Source: Haemonchus contortus (lineage: Eukaryota; Nematoda; Chromadorea; Rhabditida; Trichostrongylidae). From it: a stretch of DNA of 64,000 nt. This document shows, piece by piece, positions 36,001 through 47,059 of the stretch; position 1 is the stretch's first letter; every line of letters begins with the position of its first letter. The notes under the pieces were generated by a model. That model saw only the letters and a list, made by a program, of their open reading frames with translations, did no database searches and had not been told where the DNA came from. The stretch is from the NCBI GenBank assembly GCA_000469685.2, contig LS997565.1:31900645-31964644 (forward strand). Reading direction: 5' to 3'. The position numbers and the translations under genes were made by a program.

Positions 36001-39000
36001 GGCGATCAAGTCGAGAGCAAACTTTGACTTCTATCCGCGCTCATAGGGGATATTTTTAAAGGCGACTGTAGCATATTGTAGCACATAGTGTTAGCTAGCG
36101 TGCATAGAAATTCCATCGTCTTTCGCAGCTGAGAAGTTTGAAATATGTTGCTATAAATCGGCGCAAATAATTTTGGGACACCCTGTATAATAAGCTATAA
36201 GACAAATATGGCAATGAACAATTACTTTGAAAGGCATCAGTAAAGTAAAGTAAAGTAGACGGTAATAACTAAAAAGATTAAGCCAACGTCTTGCCCTGGC
36301 CGTAGTTTGCAATAGAATCGGGGACCACGGCAGTAATACCAAACTTGTTAAATTCAGAAAACATTTTTCCCATAGACGTCTCACTCTCCAACTTTTCTCG
36401 ATCACATAAGCAGGCAGCACAGTGACCATGGCTCGCTCCCACCTGACCCTTATCGATGTGCGAGGCGTAGATTATCTTACAAAAGTTCGCCCTTTACGTC
36501 TTCATCAAAACACTCGTTTCATCGAAATTTATGCAATAGTGAAATAATCGCATTGATGAGACGCCGCTGGTTCCGTCACTGCAACAGGACATTTGACGAA
36601 GACGTATATTTGAAATACCTAGTAACGGACGCACCCAAGTCTTGATTCGAATCCGTTTTCCTGAGCATCTAAGCCTGTGGTCTTTTGAAGGATACTTAAC
36701 TCACTTATTCTCAGCTCAGAAATATAAAGCATACATTGCAATGAATAGGTGTTCATAATTTTGGGATACCCTGCACATAGACTCTTATAAAGTGGTTCTA
36801 AGTCAGAATGACCTACCAGTCCACCACTGCCAGGACTTTTCATAAAAATATGATAGTCAATTAAAACTGAAAAATTTCGAAATGGCATTCAGCGAGCCGC
36901 AGTTCTGTACAAAAAAAGACAGACGTGTATCATTCGGAACGGGATTGACTTTTCTAGCAAAAGTTCCCTTTTTTGCTTGAACTGATTCCTTACGAACAGA
37001 TGTTTCAAAACTGTAAACTACTCTAAAATTCTTACCCCTTGAACGACTGGTTGTTTCACATCGGTGCTGCGAAAATTTACAGTAATTCAAAATGTAACGC
37101 TAATCGCTCTGCCCTACACTTTACATATAGTCTCTCCAAAGCCCTTTGGAGAAGCAAGCTTAGAAAAAAACCACAACAAAATTCTTCCTTCAGGAGAACT
37201 CACAGCGGGAAGAAATTTGTGATTCTTGTGTCGGGGCTTATCAGTTGATGAGGAAGAAGAAAACCGTGAAGTCACATCAAGAAACGCGTTATGTATAGTG
37301 CTCAAAGAAATCACGCAAGTCGCAGTATGGATAGCTGGAGACATGGATCACGAAAATTTTGGGTCATCGAGCTTTAGACGAGTATTGGAAGAGACATTTC
37401 AATATAGTGCAGAACCAGCGAAGAAATGCGAAAACTGGCATATTCAAAGTAACAAGAGCTTCAAAAACGTAGTAAAATTAGGTGTTGGATCAAGATGTGA
37501 CAACAAAGTCGCATGGAGGAGGTATTCGGACGAGTTGTCCAAGTGTGTGTGCCAAAGCGTACAGCTAGCTGCACTTAACTGCTTATATGCTACGTGGGCT
37601 TTCCGGTGCGAATGTTGTCTACAGCCTCTGTTTCTGAGAATTCGCCCGCCTTTTGTTGCGTACGTCGGCTGAGCCAGCTTGGGGGCCCTTCTTACGCCCT
37701 CTCTAGGCTATTTTTTCGGCATGAAAATGTCCCATGTGTTGCTCTTGGGGGTCAAGGTTCATCCTAAGGAGAGATCTCAGTAACCAATTTCATCAAGAAC
37801 TGCGCTTTTGAAGTGGGCTCACGACAAGGGCAACCACCCATCCACTCACAAAGTAATCCATTAATTTAGCACACATGCCGCTTAGTCGTAGCTCTGACTA
37901 AACTTTAATTCAACTGGGCAGATAAAACTTGGGAGTATTGGTTTTTATTGCTTACATCTACTCAATGTCAAGCAAAAATTCGTGGAACTGCTTCATTTAT
38001 AGGATCTCAACATAAATGCCTGATTCAGGGTGCGCTTCGTTGCGCGTGTTCGTCGAAACTAGGTCACGCCGCAGCCGTCGCATGCGGCGGGTCAGCCCGC
38101 GATACTTGACAGACGTCGCAGCTGTGAGCGGGGCATACGATTTGCGTATTTCCCACGGTAGTCAGCCAAAGAGAAGATAACATAGACAAATGCAAATCGT
38201 TCGCTCCACTCACACTTGGTGGTACTGTAATGTCATCTCGAGTCCTCAGTGGAGTGCACGCGCGCGAAGTGGGCGGGGTGACCTACTTTCGACGGACACG
38301 CGGAACGGACGTTCGCCGGGGTTCCGAGATGACGTTACAGTACCACCATGTGTCAGTGAAGCGAATGTTTTGCGTTTGTCCGTGTTATCTCCACTTTAGC
38401 TGCCTGCCATGACCTAATTGCAAATGGTATGCCCCACTGACAACTGCGACATTCGTCAAGTATCGAAGGCAGACCCGCCGCATGCGACGGCTTCGGCGTG
38501 ATCTAGTTTCGACGAACGCGCGCAACAAAGCGCACCCATATGCACAGCCCAAGCACCTTCCCCGTAAGTCTGAGACGTTTCTAAGGCTTCGAAAATCATG
38601 ATTCAAGATAGTGCTGCGCGTTTTGGCAGTCATAAAGAGATCAGCCTCACTCCGACAAAATATGAAGCGATAGGAGCACTTGTGGGTGTATAAGTGATCT
38701 CAACGATTATTTTTTCTGGGTGTTCTAGGTTACTTATGAGTTCTTCATTTACGACAACTTCTAGTTATAGACTGTTTTTGCTCACACTTATATTTCAGGT
38801 TGGAGGAAAATTGGTGACGAACTACAGGAGAATGCTCTGAAAGGTCACCTACCGGACCATATGGGGATATTTCCGTTCGCCTGTAGAATGCCAGGCGGAA
38901 ACACAACTTCACCCACTAATTCTACTGGCTTGGAATACTGTGAAAAATGGTGGAATGTGATTGAATTTTTTGGTACCGTACTTGATTAGCCATTATCTAG

Positions 39001-42000
39001 TACAAGAATTTTAGGATCTTCAAACATGGGAGAAGGTGGTGATAGGAGCAATGGTTCTGGCAGTCCTATTCGAAGTAATCGCATTGATATGGAACGCTTT
39101 TACATGGTAGGTTGACAATCACAGTATTTTCCGGATCATACTGTCCGCTGATTTTGATGTTGCTAACGACTGAGTGGGGGTACACACTAGTTTAACTCCT
39201 CACCAGTAACATCCCTTTTATGCCAGTTAATTATATCCAGTGGTCGGGATGCAGTACATCAGAAGGAATTGGAAGAGATCGAGCTCAGTGGGTAAATCAA
39301 TCAATCAATCAATCAATCCCGTCTAGGGATGCGCCCCCGCACTCAACTTCCATTCAGAATTGTAGAGGCGTAATGAGTGCGAATGTGGCTTATACAATGA
39401 TTTGCGGTGGCCAGGCGATGTACAAGTCAGTGCTTTTATCCTCCCAGACGAGTCTGGTACCAATTCACCGACCCCGGAGGATGGAAGGCTTGGTTGGCCT
39501 AGGCGGATATCGATCCGGGATTCGAACTCGTGACGACGCGTATGTGAAATGCGCTACTTGCCACTACACCACCTCCGCCAATGGTGTCAGTAAAGCTGAA
39601 TCACTTAGAAACCAGATTAAGAGGTTCAATGATCTCAAATACGTTTGGGGTTTGTTCGTATTTTTATCAGGCGATAAACTGCCTTGACTGACGGCGAAAA
39701 GCAATGTCTAGAGCCGACGAGCAAGAGCTCTTCTGTCCATCTCCTCCCGTTCAACAACTAACCGATCTTTCTGATGGCCCGCCTGATTGCTGTTCATGAC
39801 TCTCTGATCTTTTACTACACGATACAGTGAACTTCCACTTGCAGCCGGTGATGTTTTCGGTTTCCCTAGCGTCTGAGCATTCAGCATCCCCTTACAGCAC
39901 TCTTCATTTTAGTGGTAGGGAAACCTACTTGTGGATTCTTCTCAATTTACACGTACGAGTAATAAGGTATCCTCAACTTTTGGTAATTTTTCAGGTGTGC
40001 TTGTTGCTGTAAGCAATTTCTTCTACATCCACTGACTCTGGCGGCAGTAGCGACCTCTATTTCCCTCGCAACAGCTGTTGTCGTTTATGGGCTCAGGAAT
40101 CAGGAAGCTTTTCGTACGGTTCACTCACCGTAGTCAGGTTATCTGGGGCTGCCGAACACTGCAAAGGAGATTGATGAATTCTCTTGATATGTTCGTCTGC
40201 CTTCCAGAAAACCTCTGATTATTTCCCTCTCCACTTTCTCCAGCAACTTTCGAAAACTGATATTTTCAGAGGGGATCGAAAATTGGAAAGATATCGAGTC
40301 GAAAATCAAATCCGAGGTGAGCTGTCGCAGTTTTTGAAGGGATTCATTCGCTTTTTGTTCCACACTCAGGGTTCTTGAACACCAATTGCGGGCTCCACTG
40401 AATCTAATACTTGTTTATACACGGGGTTGTAGGAAGGTCATAGTGCTAGAAAGAATACGATGGGACTTTATTGGTTGGTAAAAGCACAGTTCACGTTGAA
40501 AATAGTCCCTGAAGCCTCTCCTTAGTATGAATTTATGACCCCCACGTTAGTCTAGATGACACTGTCGTCGAAAATACATTAAAGATAGGGCATAATAAGG
40601 GCCCCCAAAATGGGCACAGCCGACGTACATACTACAAGGCGGACGAGTTCGTAAGCATTGTGGAAGCTGTAGAGGTGACACCATTTGCACCGGGACTCAC
40701 AACTTGCACCCAGGCAGCGTATTGCATCAGACAGCTCGTCCTAATACCATCCAATGCAGCTTTTTCTGTAACATTCTCGTCCAACCCCTAAATTTTTTTT
40801 CGACCAATTACACCGATTTTCGCGTGTTCGCCATTTTGCTTTATTCTGGACTATCACTTCCATTACTCGTGTAGAACGAAATAACCCAAAATTATCGTTA
40901 ACTGTAAAAAAAACGCATATTATCACACCCGTGATCATTGAATGTCCAATACTCACCAAAAGGAGTAGGACAAACCTCAAACGGACCTCATACATTGATT
41001 GAATCGGCAGTATATCCCTGTACAATGGGTACCTAAAAGATGGGTGACAATTGCTCAGTTACTTTACTTCTTTTTTGCTTTGGTCTTTGAATTCGATTTT
41101 AAAGAGGTCCGTTCGAGGTTTGTCCTAGTCCCTCTGGGGAATACTAGACTTTCAACCCCTTGAACAGAGTACACCTCGTACCAGAATGAGAAACTCCTCT
41201 CAATTGGTACAACTCCGCTCAAAATCCTTTCTCAAAAGGCCAGTGTTATGAATGCTGCCGGTCAACTCTTTATACTCCATTCAGTATGTTCGGGCAGAAT
41301 TGCAACAAGTGATGTGCTGAAGATACTACTTACCGGAAACTTGCCATAGAAAAAACACTTCTGTTGAAAGCGTTTGGGCACTATTCCGGACAATTCTCTA
41401 ATGCGTATCATTCGTTTCACAAATGTATACAAGAGTAAAAAGTAGCCGTTTTTAAAGAGCAACTTGATCCTTCTATGCTTAACTGTGAATATGGGGGATA
41501 ATGTGTTGTCGCATAGAGGCGCAGTTCTCCCTCGGATGGGTCTGTGATGCCCAGTGTAGCAAGTGGAACGTAGCTGGGTCAGACAATGAACTCGGCAAGA
41601 CCTTTTAAAGGGCTTCAAAACCGGCTAGGCCGAATTACACACCCAAAAGTGGCCGTGTCATGACAGGCTTCTTGAGGGTGCACCATTCACTTTGAGGCCT
41701 TAAGACGCACCATTCACTATGAGGTCTTGAGATGCAAACGAAGAGTACGCGTACGGGGTAGACATTAAGACGATCACAGACACATAATTTTGCAACCGTC
41801 TTTCTTACAAATTTTTCGAGCTTTATATTTCACAAAATCCATACGTTTTAACGCTGTCTCCTTTTCTATACACTATTCTGCACGGTTACTTCCATTATTC
41901 CACTTAAGGTTAATACCTCAGAAATATCATGAACTGTGCCTTCATGATAACTACGTGGAATCTGCATACCTTGCGCTCTGCACAAGCCGTCAAATTTGCA

Positions 42001-42819
42001 GATGAAACAGCTTTCCTGGAATTAGCAGTCAATTGAGCAGGTGTCTTATCCTCAAAAAAGCACCATGCAAATGTCTTTATCAGTTATGAAGATGTCGGCA
42101 GGAACTCTTCTCATATGTCGATGCCACGCTCTATCTTATCAAAAAGTTCAATTGAAAAGAAACTAAGTGATAAGTATTAATGCACTCAGCTGAACGTTTT
42201 TTCCACCTGGAATGCGAAACGGCTAATTACTCAAACGATTTTCAGTAGCAATCAACAAGTAGTTTAAGCAGACCAAACCTAACACACCTTGTCGGGAACC
42301 ATCCTACTTATATAATCGGCTAAGTGTGTCTGTTGGTGTGTTTGTGTGTATGTGTGTGTGTATGTGTGTGTGTCTGACCGGAATTAGAAAATATGTAGAG
42401 GTGCCTGTTCGCACTCGACATCAGGACGGGCTTAGCATTGTGAATTTCAGTCTTGCACCACCTAATAAAGCGGTGCTACTATGGTTTGAAAGGGCTGTAT
42501 CGGTTCCAAAATAAGTCTTAGAGGTTACAGTGCAAGTCAGATAATCACTGAAGCTGCCACAACCATTGGGAATGAATGTAAACTTGGCATAAAATTATTG
42601 CGCATCACTGAGTCAAGGGATTGATTAAGATAATTAATCCATTTTATATGTTATTGAAATCATTTTTGCTTCTAAGAAAAACAAGCATTAAAAGTCATCG
42701 GTTACTTGTAATTTGAGGTCGGCTACTCATTCTGGTTGGCTGTCGGAGCGATGGTTCTGGCCATTGCGGATGTCATCGTTGGAGCGTGCGCTGCGTGCAT
42801 GGGAGAAAGCTGTCTTTGA
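30053..42819 (+). CDS. Four-membrane-segment claudin-like protein, five exons
   Basis: Exons 30053-30140, 38799-38956, 39015-39106, 39995-40118 and 42718-42819 join to 187 codons plus stop with matching phases. Exon 1: short N-terminus and membrane segment 1 (VLYGVIMFVCLLLTLGAMF), followed at once by a Trp, as in claudin/PMP22-type proteins. Exon 2: first outer loop with GIFPFAC, an N-glycosylation site (NTT) and EYCEKWW. Exon 3: segment 2 (VVIGAMVLAVLFEVIALIW). Exon 4: Cys-rich turn (CACCC) and segment 3 (LTLAAVATSISLATAVVVY). Exon 5: segment 4 (WLAVGAMVLAIADVIVGA) and a short tail. The start follows a TTTTAG acceptor by eight bases, suited to trans-splicing. The first intron is 8.66 kb and full of mobile DNA. 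The exact subfamily is uncertain; a cell-surface or junction role is inference. Confidence 0.82.
30815..30925 (-). mobile_element. SINE fragment (tRNA-like half)
   Basis: In intron 1 of the claudin-like gene. Contains CCAGACGAGTCTG, CTTGGTTGGCATAGGCGGGT and a degraded tRNA-like end (GCGCTACTTCCCATTAGAACACCTCC). Confidence 0.6.
32270..32303. repeat. Perfect 15-bp stem hairpin
   Basis: CGCCGAATACCAGTA, loop CAAA, then the exact complement. It is followed 100 bp later by a shorter CACTCAGTTGAGTG inverted repeat and an AAAT tract. Confidence 0.85.
32411..32445 (+). repeat. AAAT microsatellite
   Basis: Tandem AAAT units after TTGAGTGTAT. This kind of tail often ends non-LTR retroposons; here no body is recognised. 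Confidence 0.75.
33150..33520 (-). repeat. Dispersed family C, copy at 33.2 kb
   Basis: On the minus strand: GGAGGACGAGAATG-like start, TTGCTTGGAAGGATG, TGGACGAGCTGTCG, GTGTGCGAATGGTGCAACC, ATCGCCATGAGAAC, GTCGGTTAAGCCGG, TTGGGGCCC and GGGGGTCACAGG. Confidence 0.7.
34495..34660 (+). mobile_element. SINE fragment (3' half)
   Basis: Contains TGGGAGGATGAAAGCGCTGA, ACCGGCTAGCCACTGCAAAT, CACTCAATACGCCACGACG and GGAATTGATTAACGTCA, matching the 3' half and end of the full SINE at 52182. Confidence 0.72.
34917..36185 (+). mobile_element. Tc1/mariner-superfamily transposon, CAGGGTGTCCC-ended family, inactive
   Basis: A 1269-bp element with terminal repeats CAGGGTGTCCCAAAATTATT and TGCG inside, flanked by TA on both sides. 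The internal plus-strand ORF (35233-35556) and neighbouring frames are transposase remains with many breaks; the C-terminal part has a WEEIEEDTC segment typical of maT-type transposases. It sits in intron 1 of the claudin-like gene. The copy at 43.1-44.1 kb is related. Confidence 0.85.
36747..36775 (-). repeat. Solitary terminal repeat of the CAGGGTGTCCC transposon family
   Basis: TTCATAATTTTGGGATACCCTGCA matches in reverse the end of the element at 34917-36185. No matching second end or transposase is seen beside it. Confidence 0.6.
37290..37800 (+). repeat. Dispersed family C, copy at 37.3 kb
   Basis: Shares GCGAAAACTGGC, TATTCAAAG, TCGCATGGAGGAGG, TGGACGAGTTGTCC-like and GTGTGTGCCA, then TACGTCGGCTGAGCCAGC, TTGGGGGCCC and GGTTCATCC. 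The 148-codon ORF at 37226-37672 runs through the repeat and shows no domain. Confidence 0.68.
38028..38537. repeat. 510-bp foldback element with long inverted arms
   Basis: Outer ends GGGTGCGCTT and its complement. Arms of roughly 215 bp can be aligned through CGTTCGTCGAAACTAG, CGTCGCATGCGGCGGGT, GATACTTGACG, TGGGGCATAC and GGTGGTACTGTAAYGTCATCTCG. The loop is about 75 bp and GC-rich (GGGCGGGGTGACC). It lies in intron 1, about 260 bp before exon 2 of the claudin-like gene. A half copy is at 27261-27392. No ORF is encoded. Confidence 0.88.
39294..39579 (-). mobile_element. SINE with tRNA-like head, near full length
   Basis: Read on the minus strand: GGCGGAGGTGGTGTAGTGGC (A-box-like), then GAGTTCGAATCCCGG (B-box-like), CTAGGCCAACCAAGCC, CAGACTCGTCTGGGAGGA, GCCACCGCAAATCATTG, GATTGATTGATT tail. 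It is in the third intron of the claudin-like gene. Confidence 0.82.
40560..40920 (-). repeat. Dispersed family C, copy at 40.6 kb
   Basis: Minus strand shows GATAATTTTGGG, GGAAGTGATAGTCCAGAATA, GCGAAAATCGGTGTA, GGTTGGACGAGAATG, GGACGAGCTGTC and GGGGGCCC, the most complete left half of the family. Confidence 0.72.
41570..41950 (-). repeat. Dispersed family C, diverged copy
   Basis: CAAAACCGGCTAGGCCG, ACACACCCAAAAGTGG, TTGAGGGTGCACCATTC and TTCCATTATTCC follow the family order in reverse. More diverged than the 40.6 kb copy. Confidence 0.6.
42300..42400 (+). repeat. Head fragment of the GTCT/TGTG dispersed element
   Basis: CTACTTATATAATCGGC followed by GTCTGT and TGTGTG repeats and CCGGAA, the order seen at the heads of the larger copies. 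The body is absent. Confidence 0.55.
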
Positions 42820-43058
42820 AAAATAAATTTCTAATCTTGTTGTGAGCTGCTTTGGAAGGGAAAGAATGATTTTTTTTTTGATTTCCGAATCTTCTCAAGC
42901 AAAAACCGAAAGACAATAGCGAGTTAATGATTGATTCGAGCTTTAAAATGGTTTACAATAGTGACTGTACCCATTCACCTTGTGCTCTTCATTCATGGAC
43001 TGTGATAAATTGTGTGGTGATATAAACAACTTCTGATCATTTGAACTAAGATGGCAAA

Positions 43059-43064
43059 AATAAA
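43059..43064 (+). terminator. Candidate poly(A) signal for the claudin-like gene
   Basis: AATAAA 240 nt after the stop. Another AATAAA is only three bases after the stop (42822-42827) and is less likely to be used. Confidence 0.45.
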
Positions 43065-43089
43065 GCTTTTTATCTGTTTATTCATTTAT

Positions 43090-44142
43090 TGAGTTGTTCC
43101 AGAAATCTTGCTCCAAAATTAATTTTTGGCTCAGAACTTTATAACGCTTTATACAAAATCCAAGCAATGCCACGACGCAGCGGGTGGCATAATCCATATC
43201 TGTGCCAAGTTCAAGGAAGTTGTGATCATCTGCTGACTATAAACATTTCCTCAATCGTTGCAGTTTAGAGATATCTCGCTTGGGACTGAACTCGCTCTAG
43301 TCGCCCGAATGGGCGGAATGGTCATACTCTCAGGAATGGCTCATTAGTGCAGCCTCAAACGATTTTGGTAAACACCTTGAGTGGCCAACGTTGGCGACTC
43401 GACTTTTTAGGATCCTCAGAAGATCGTATCGAGCCGTGAGATTATTCGACGAACCATATCAAACCCCACAAATCTTCAAGTTCAACTCAATCGTCCCACA
43501 GTCTCGGTCAAATATAAGTTCCTAAGATTAGAGTAAGTGTATCCCAAGATCGGCTCTCGCCACCTGTAGAGTACGACCTTACGCTACGGGTACGCTTGTG
43601 GTTTCGTCGGTGTCGGCGTGAAAATCAACAAAGTCTTGTGCTCAAAGAGCATAATAATGGACGTAATGAGGTCCTGATCAAACTCCGCCTCCAGGAACAG
43701 CTCGCAATCCTTCCATCAGAGCGGTAGTCCAACCTACAGAGACAAGCTCGGTGGGGAGTGGTGCCAATGCTAGCTGACCGACTTCATTAGCAAGAAGTAA
43801 TGACCATCCTGCTTTCCTGGTTTTAAATCAATTGACTCCTCCGCATGGTAACTGACTAGAATAATAACTGTCGGGTTTGCAGTATCAATTTGGAGTCCAG
43901 GAAGACAAGACTAAAAAAGGCTGGGAAGAAATGGAGGGGATACCTGCGTGCAACATGCGAAGAAATTGACAGTAATTTTTCGGCCTGTATCCGAGCTCAT
44001 GCGGATGTTTTGAAATGTAACTGTGGCATATCGCAGCTCACAATGTAAGCAAACGTGCACATAGATTCTATTGTCATTAGCAGCTGAGAAGCTTCAAATG
44101 CATTGCCATGAATTGGCGTCCTTAATTTTGGGAAACCCTTTA
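43090..44142 (+). mobile_element. Tc1/mariner-like transposon, degenerate copy
   Basis: The right end AATTTTGGGAAACCCTTTATA resembles the CAGGGTGTCCC ends; the left end is weaker. Internal frames match the 34917 element region by region and read GVKINKVLCSK and KKAGKKWRGYLRATCEEID, a maT-like transposase C-terminus. Many stops. It lies just after the 3' end of the claudin-like gene. Confidence 0.7.
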
Positions 44143-44269
44143 TATCGATGGTAGACGTACTTGTAAAGCCTTTAGCCATGTCGCCATCGTCAGAGCCTGG
44201 AAGCCAAAAACATCTGGGATTCATCCTTATAGAAGGCCATTTCAATCTCCAGAAAAGCTCAAGTATAAC

Positions 44270-44330
44270 TTAACGGTCGGGTCGCCCGGCTATAGCCGGG
44301 CTTCCCTCTTTTTTGTAACAGAGTTGTGAT
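44270..44330. repeat. Second locus of the GCCCGGC hairpin repeat
   Basis: TCGCCCGGCTATAGCCGGGC followed by TTCCCTCTTTTTTGTAAC, matching the unit in the cct-8 intron at 4592-4690. Confidence 0.6.
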
Positions 44331-44924
44331 AATAGGCAAACCGGCCGCTCCTTACCTGGAACAAATTATACTTTTCGGAAAACGAATTTCGACAGAGGAC
44401 TAACAGGGCATGCAAGTGGTATTCTAAATGTGCCGGTGCTTGGGCCTATGATTAGAAGTCTCGATCTGTTGCCGTTCATCTTGAAAATAGTACCACTGAA
44501 GGTTCACTTGTCAGGCAACCAAAACCTTGAGTGGTACTACGAAATGTTGTCAAGTGATGTCGTCATCAATGAAGCCTTCTTCTCTCTACGGATATATCAT
44601 TGGTTAGGAATCGTAGATTATTAGCGGTCGAATGAGTTTTGCTAAAAATGGTATCGAAGCAAAGAGAAAAGGTGGTCCCTCATTGACTCACAAATCTTGC
44701 TAGGTAGCGGTCGTAATCTGTTAGCAAGAAATGAACCAATTTTTATCTCCTTGTCATTGCGTACCCTCGAACCATCCTTATCACCGCACTTACCCTTCTT
44801 GTATAATGAAACATATTAAAGAGTCAAAGCTAGATCGTAAATAACAAAGTAGGAATTGGGGAGGGTTCTTGCCATCTACAGCATCGTCAGTGTTCCCATA
44901 ATGTCATCTGCGTTCCCATCCTGC

Positions 44925-45260
44925 CTACTCTACTGCAACCAATTTTGAAATCTCCAATTCCAATGAAACAAGAATTATGGAATTTTTAGCGCGAACCCGG
45001 CCCGCGCGGGCAAAGTCCGGATTGTCGTCCACCATAAGTGTTCCCACCCTGCCGCCTGCACCCCTTCCATGTTTGAACACCCTGAGGCCGAATTGGCAAA
45101 TCCTGCCTTCCGTACCCCTAGAATATTTGAACGCCCTTGAGCCAAATTGACAACTTTCGCACGAACCCCACTCTCTGTGGGAGGAGGTACCTTCCCATTG
45201 ATGCCCCAAATCTAAATTGCCGTTGTCGCCTCTAATGGCCTCCCAGAGGAGTTTCAAGCC
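44925..45260 (-). repeat. Family B tandem repeat (CCCCGCCCC type), diverged
   Basis: Units with CCACCATAAGTGTTCCCACCCTGCC, CCTTCCATGTTTGAACNCC and GAGCCAAATTG spaced by about 80-120 bp, related to the better arrays at 51.3-52.1 and 52.7-53.0 kb. The minus-strand ORF here is repeat-derived. Confidence 0.6.
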
Positions 45261-46045
45261 TTGATGTGATCAAATGGGTCACCCCTGACGGAATGCAGTC
45301 ATCCTTTCACCCGTTGGGACAGATGACACTTTGGGTGGTAAAGCAGAAACGGGTGCACCAGCTTTTTCGTGAAGTTTGAAGGAAAAACATCGACTGTATC
45401 CCACTCTGTCATCAAAGCCACGTCAGACCTGACGGAGTCTGACACGAAGGGGAGGCAAAAAGTCATCCTCCCAAACTGTCGGTAGCAAGTTCATGAATTC
45501 TGCTGTGGGGTTATAACATCTGGCGGAAGCTCCACAAGGACACACACCAATCGAGGTTTTACTTCGATTTCCTTTAGAATCGCCCATCATCGGTTTCAAA
45601 TTGCGGAGACTTCACTCTCATTTTCCTTTTATTTCAAAATGTTTATTTTATTATTTTATCAATTTTATTAATACCAGTTTAAGGCACATCTGCTATGATC
45701 CTTTCCCTACCACTCGGAAGTTTCTATATTTGTTTCGATAATGGTGAAAACTTACCAGCTTTTCGTCCTTCTGATTTAAAATACTCAAGGCTTAAAGCTA
45801 CTCGTTATCCTATTATCCTATGCTTATTGTAAGCGAGCGTAGCCGACTATTGAGCTCAGTGACCTTCCTGGCGACTCCTTTTAACACTAGAACACTTCGC
45901 ACCTCTTTGGCGGTCCGAATAACGAGTTTTTCCTGTATACTGTTACACCACCGCTACGTTTCGTACATTGAATAGAATGAGCGGCTCCTTACAAATGGGC
46001 TTCACGACTCAACGTAAAGCTGGGTCGGTCAGCCTCTTCGGTGAG
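45261..46045. other. Intergenic region, nothing recognised
   Basis: No ORF with a domain, no clear repeat of the families above. Short inverted piece TCAGACCTGACGGAGTCTGA near 45424. Confidence 0.35.
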
Positions 46046-46049
46046 GACC

Positions 46050-46500
46050 TTGATTGAAGACACACTTTACGATAACGATGGAGAACCTAGATTCGGGCGA
46101 ACAATGGAAGTGATAGTCGAGAGCAGTAGAAAAGTGGCGAAGAATACGCGAAAATCGGTTTATTCAAGGAGTTTAGGCTCCAAAGAAGAAGTAAAATCAG
46201 GAGTTGGTTAAGAACGACAAGTTGCATGGAAGGGTATATGGACGACCTGTTCAATTATGTGCGCCACTGCGTACAGCGAGCTACAGTAGGCTGTCTGCGC
46301 AACATCTGCGTCCCGGTGCGAATAGAGGAACCTCTACAACGCCGTGGGATCTCGTGCGCCTTGAAGCGTGTACGTCGGCTAAGTAGGGTGTGGTTTCCGC
46401 GTTACACCTTTTTAGGCCAATTTTCGACCCGACAGCGACCCATGGGGATCATAGATTCATCCTAAGAAGGAATCTTAGGAACTATTTTTATCGTGAACCG
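46050..46500 (+). repeat. Dispersed family C, copy at 46.1 kb
   Basis: GATAACGATGG, GGAAGTGATAGTCGAGAGCA, GCGAAAATCGGTTTATTCAA, TTGCATGGAAGGGTATATGG, ACGACCTGTTCA, CGGTGCGAATAGAGGAACC, TACGTCGGCTAAG and TTCATCCTAAGAAGG in order. This is the longest plus-strand copy. Confidence 0.75.
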
Positions 46501-46774
46501 GATTTTAGACAGGCATATATGGCATATATAATGGCAGAGACTTTCCCAATGCTACTGAGCAGTATTCGGTGGTAGAAGTTCATTTTTGTCCTCCATACGA
46601 GCTGTCCCTATTTATAAAATCTATTTCTATTGCAGACGATTCTTTCTCATGTTGAAGCTATCTATTGGCAGTATTGGTGTATGCTAAGAAATGCTCCTCA
46701 TTCTTACTTACTATTCATTTGCAGGGGGTGATGATGCCAAGGTGACTGACCAGACATAAAAATTATAAAGATCG

Positions 46775-47057
46775 GCGTCTGGCGTTAATCAATCCCGTCT
46801 GAGGGACGAGCCGCCTCACTCGATTTCCATTCAAAATCGTAGCGCCATAATGAGTGCGTATGTGGCCTATACAATGATTTGCGGTGGCCAGCCGATGCAC
46901 AAGTCAGTGCTTTTATCCTCTCAGACCAGTCTGGTACCAACTCACTGACTTCTGAGGAATGGAAAGCTCGGTTGGCCTAGGCGGATATCGATACGGAATT
47001 TGAACCCGTGACGACGCGTGTGTGAAGTGCGCCACTTGAGACTACAACACCTCCGCC
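46775..47057 (-). mobile_element. SINE with tRNA-like head, near full length
   Basis: Same order of blocks as 39294-39579: GGCGTTAATCAATCCCGTCT end, GATTTGCGGTGGCCAGCCGA, GACCAGTCTGGTACCAACTC, TTGGCCTAGGCGGATATCGA, and the complement of the A- and B-box-like head ending CACCTCCGCC. Confidence 0.82.
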
Positions 47058-47059
47058 CC

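Noticed and set aside
39550..39579. Possible tRNA gene
   Set aside because: A- and B-box-like sequences belong to the SINE head; the cloverleaf pairing is not maintained and the same head recurs in several SINE copies.
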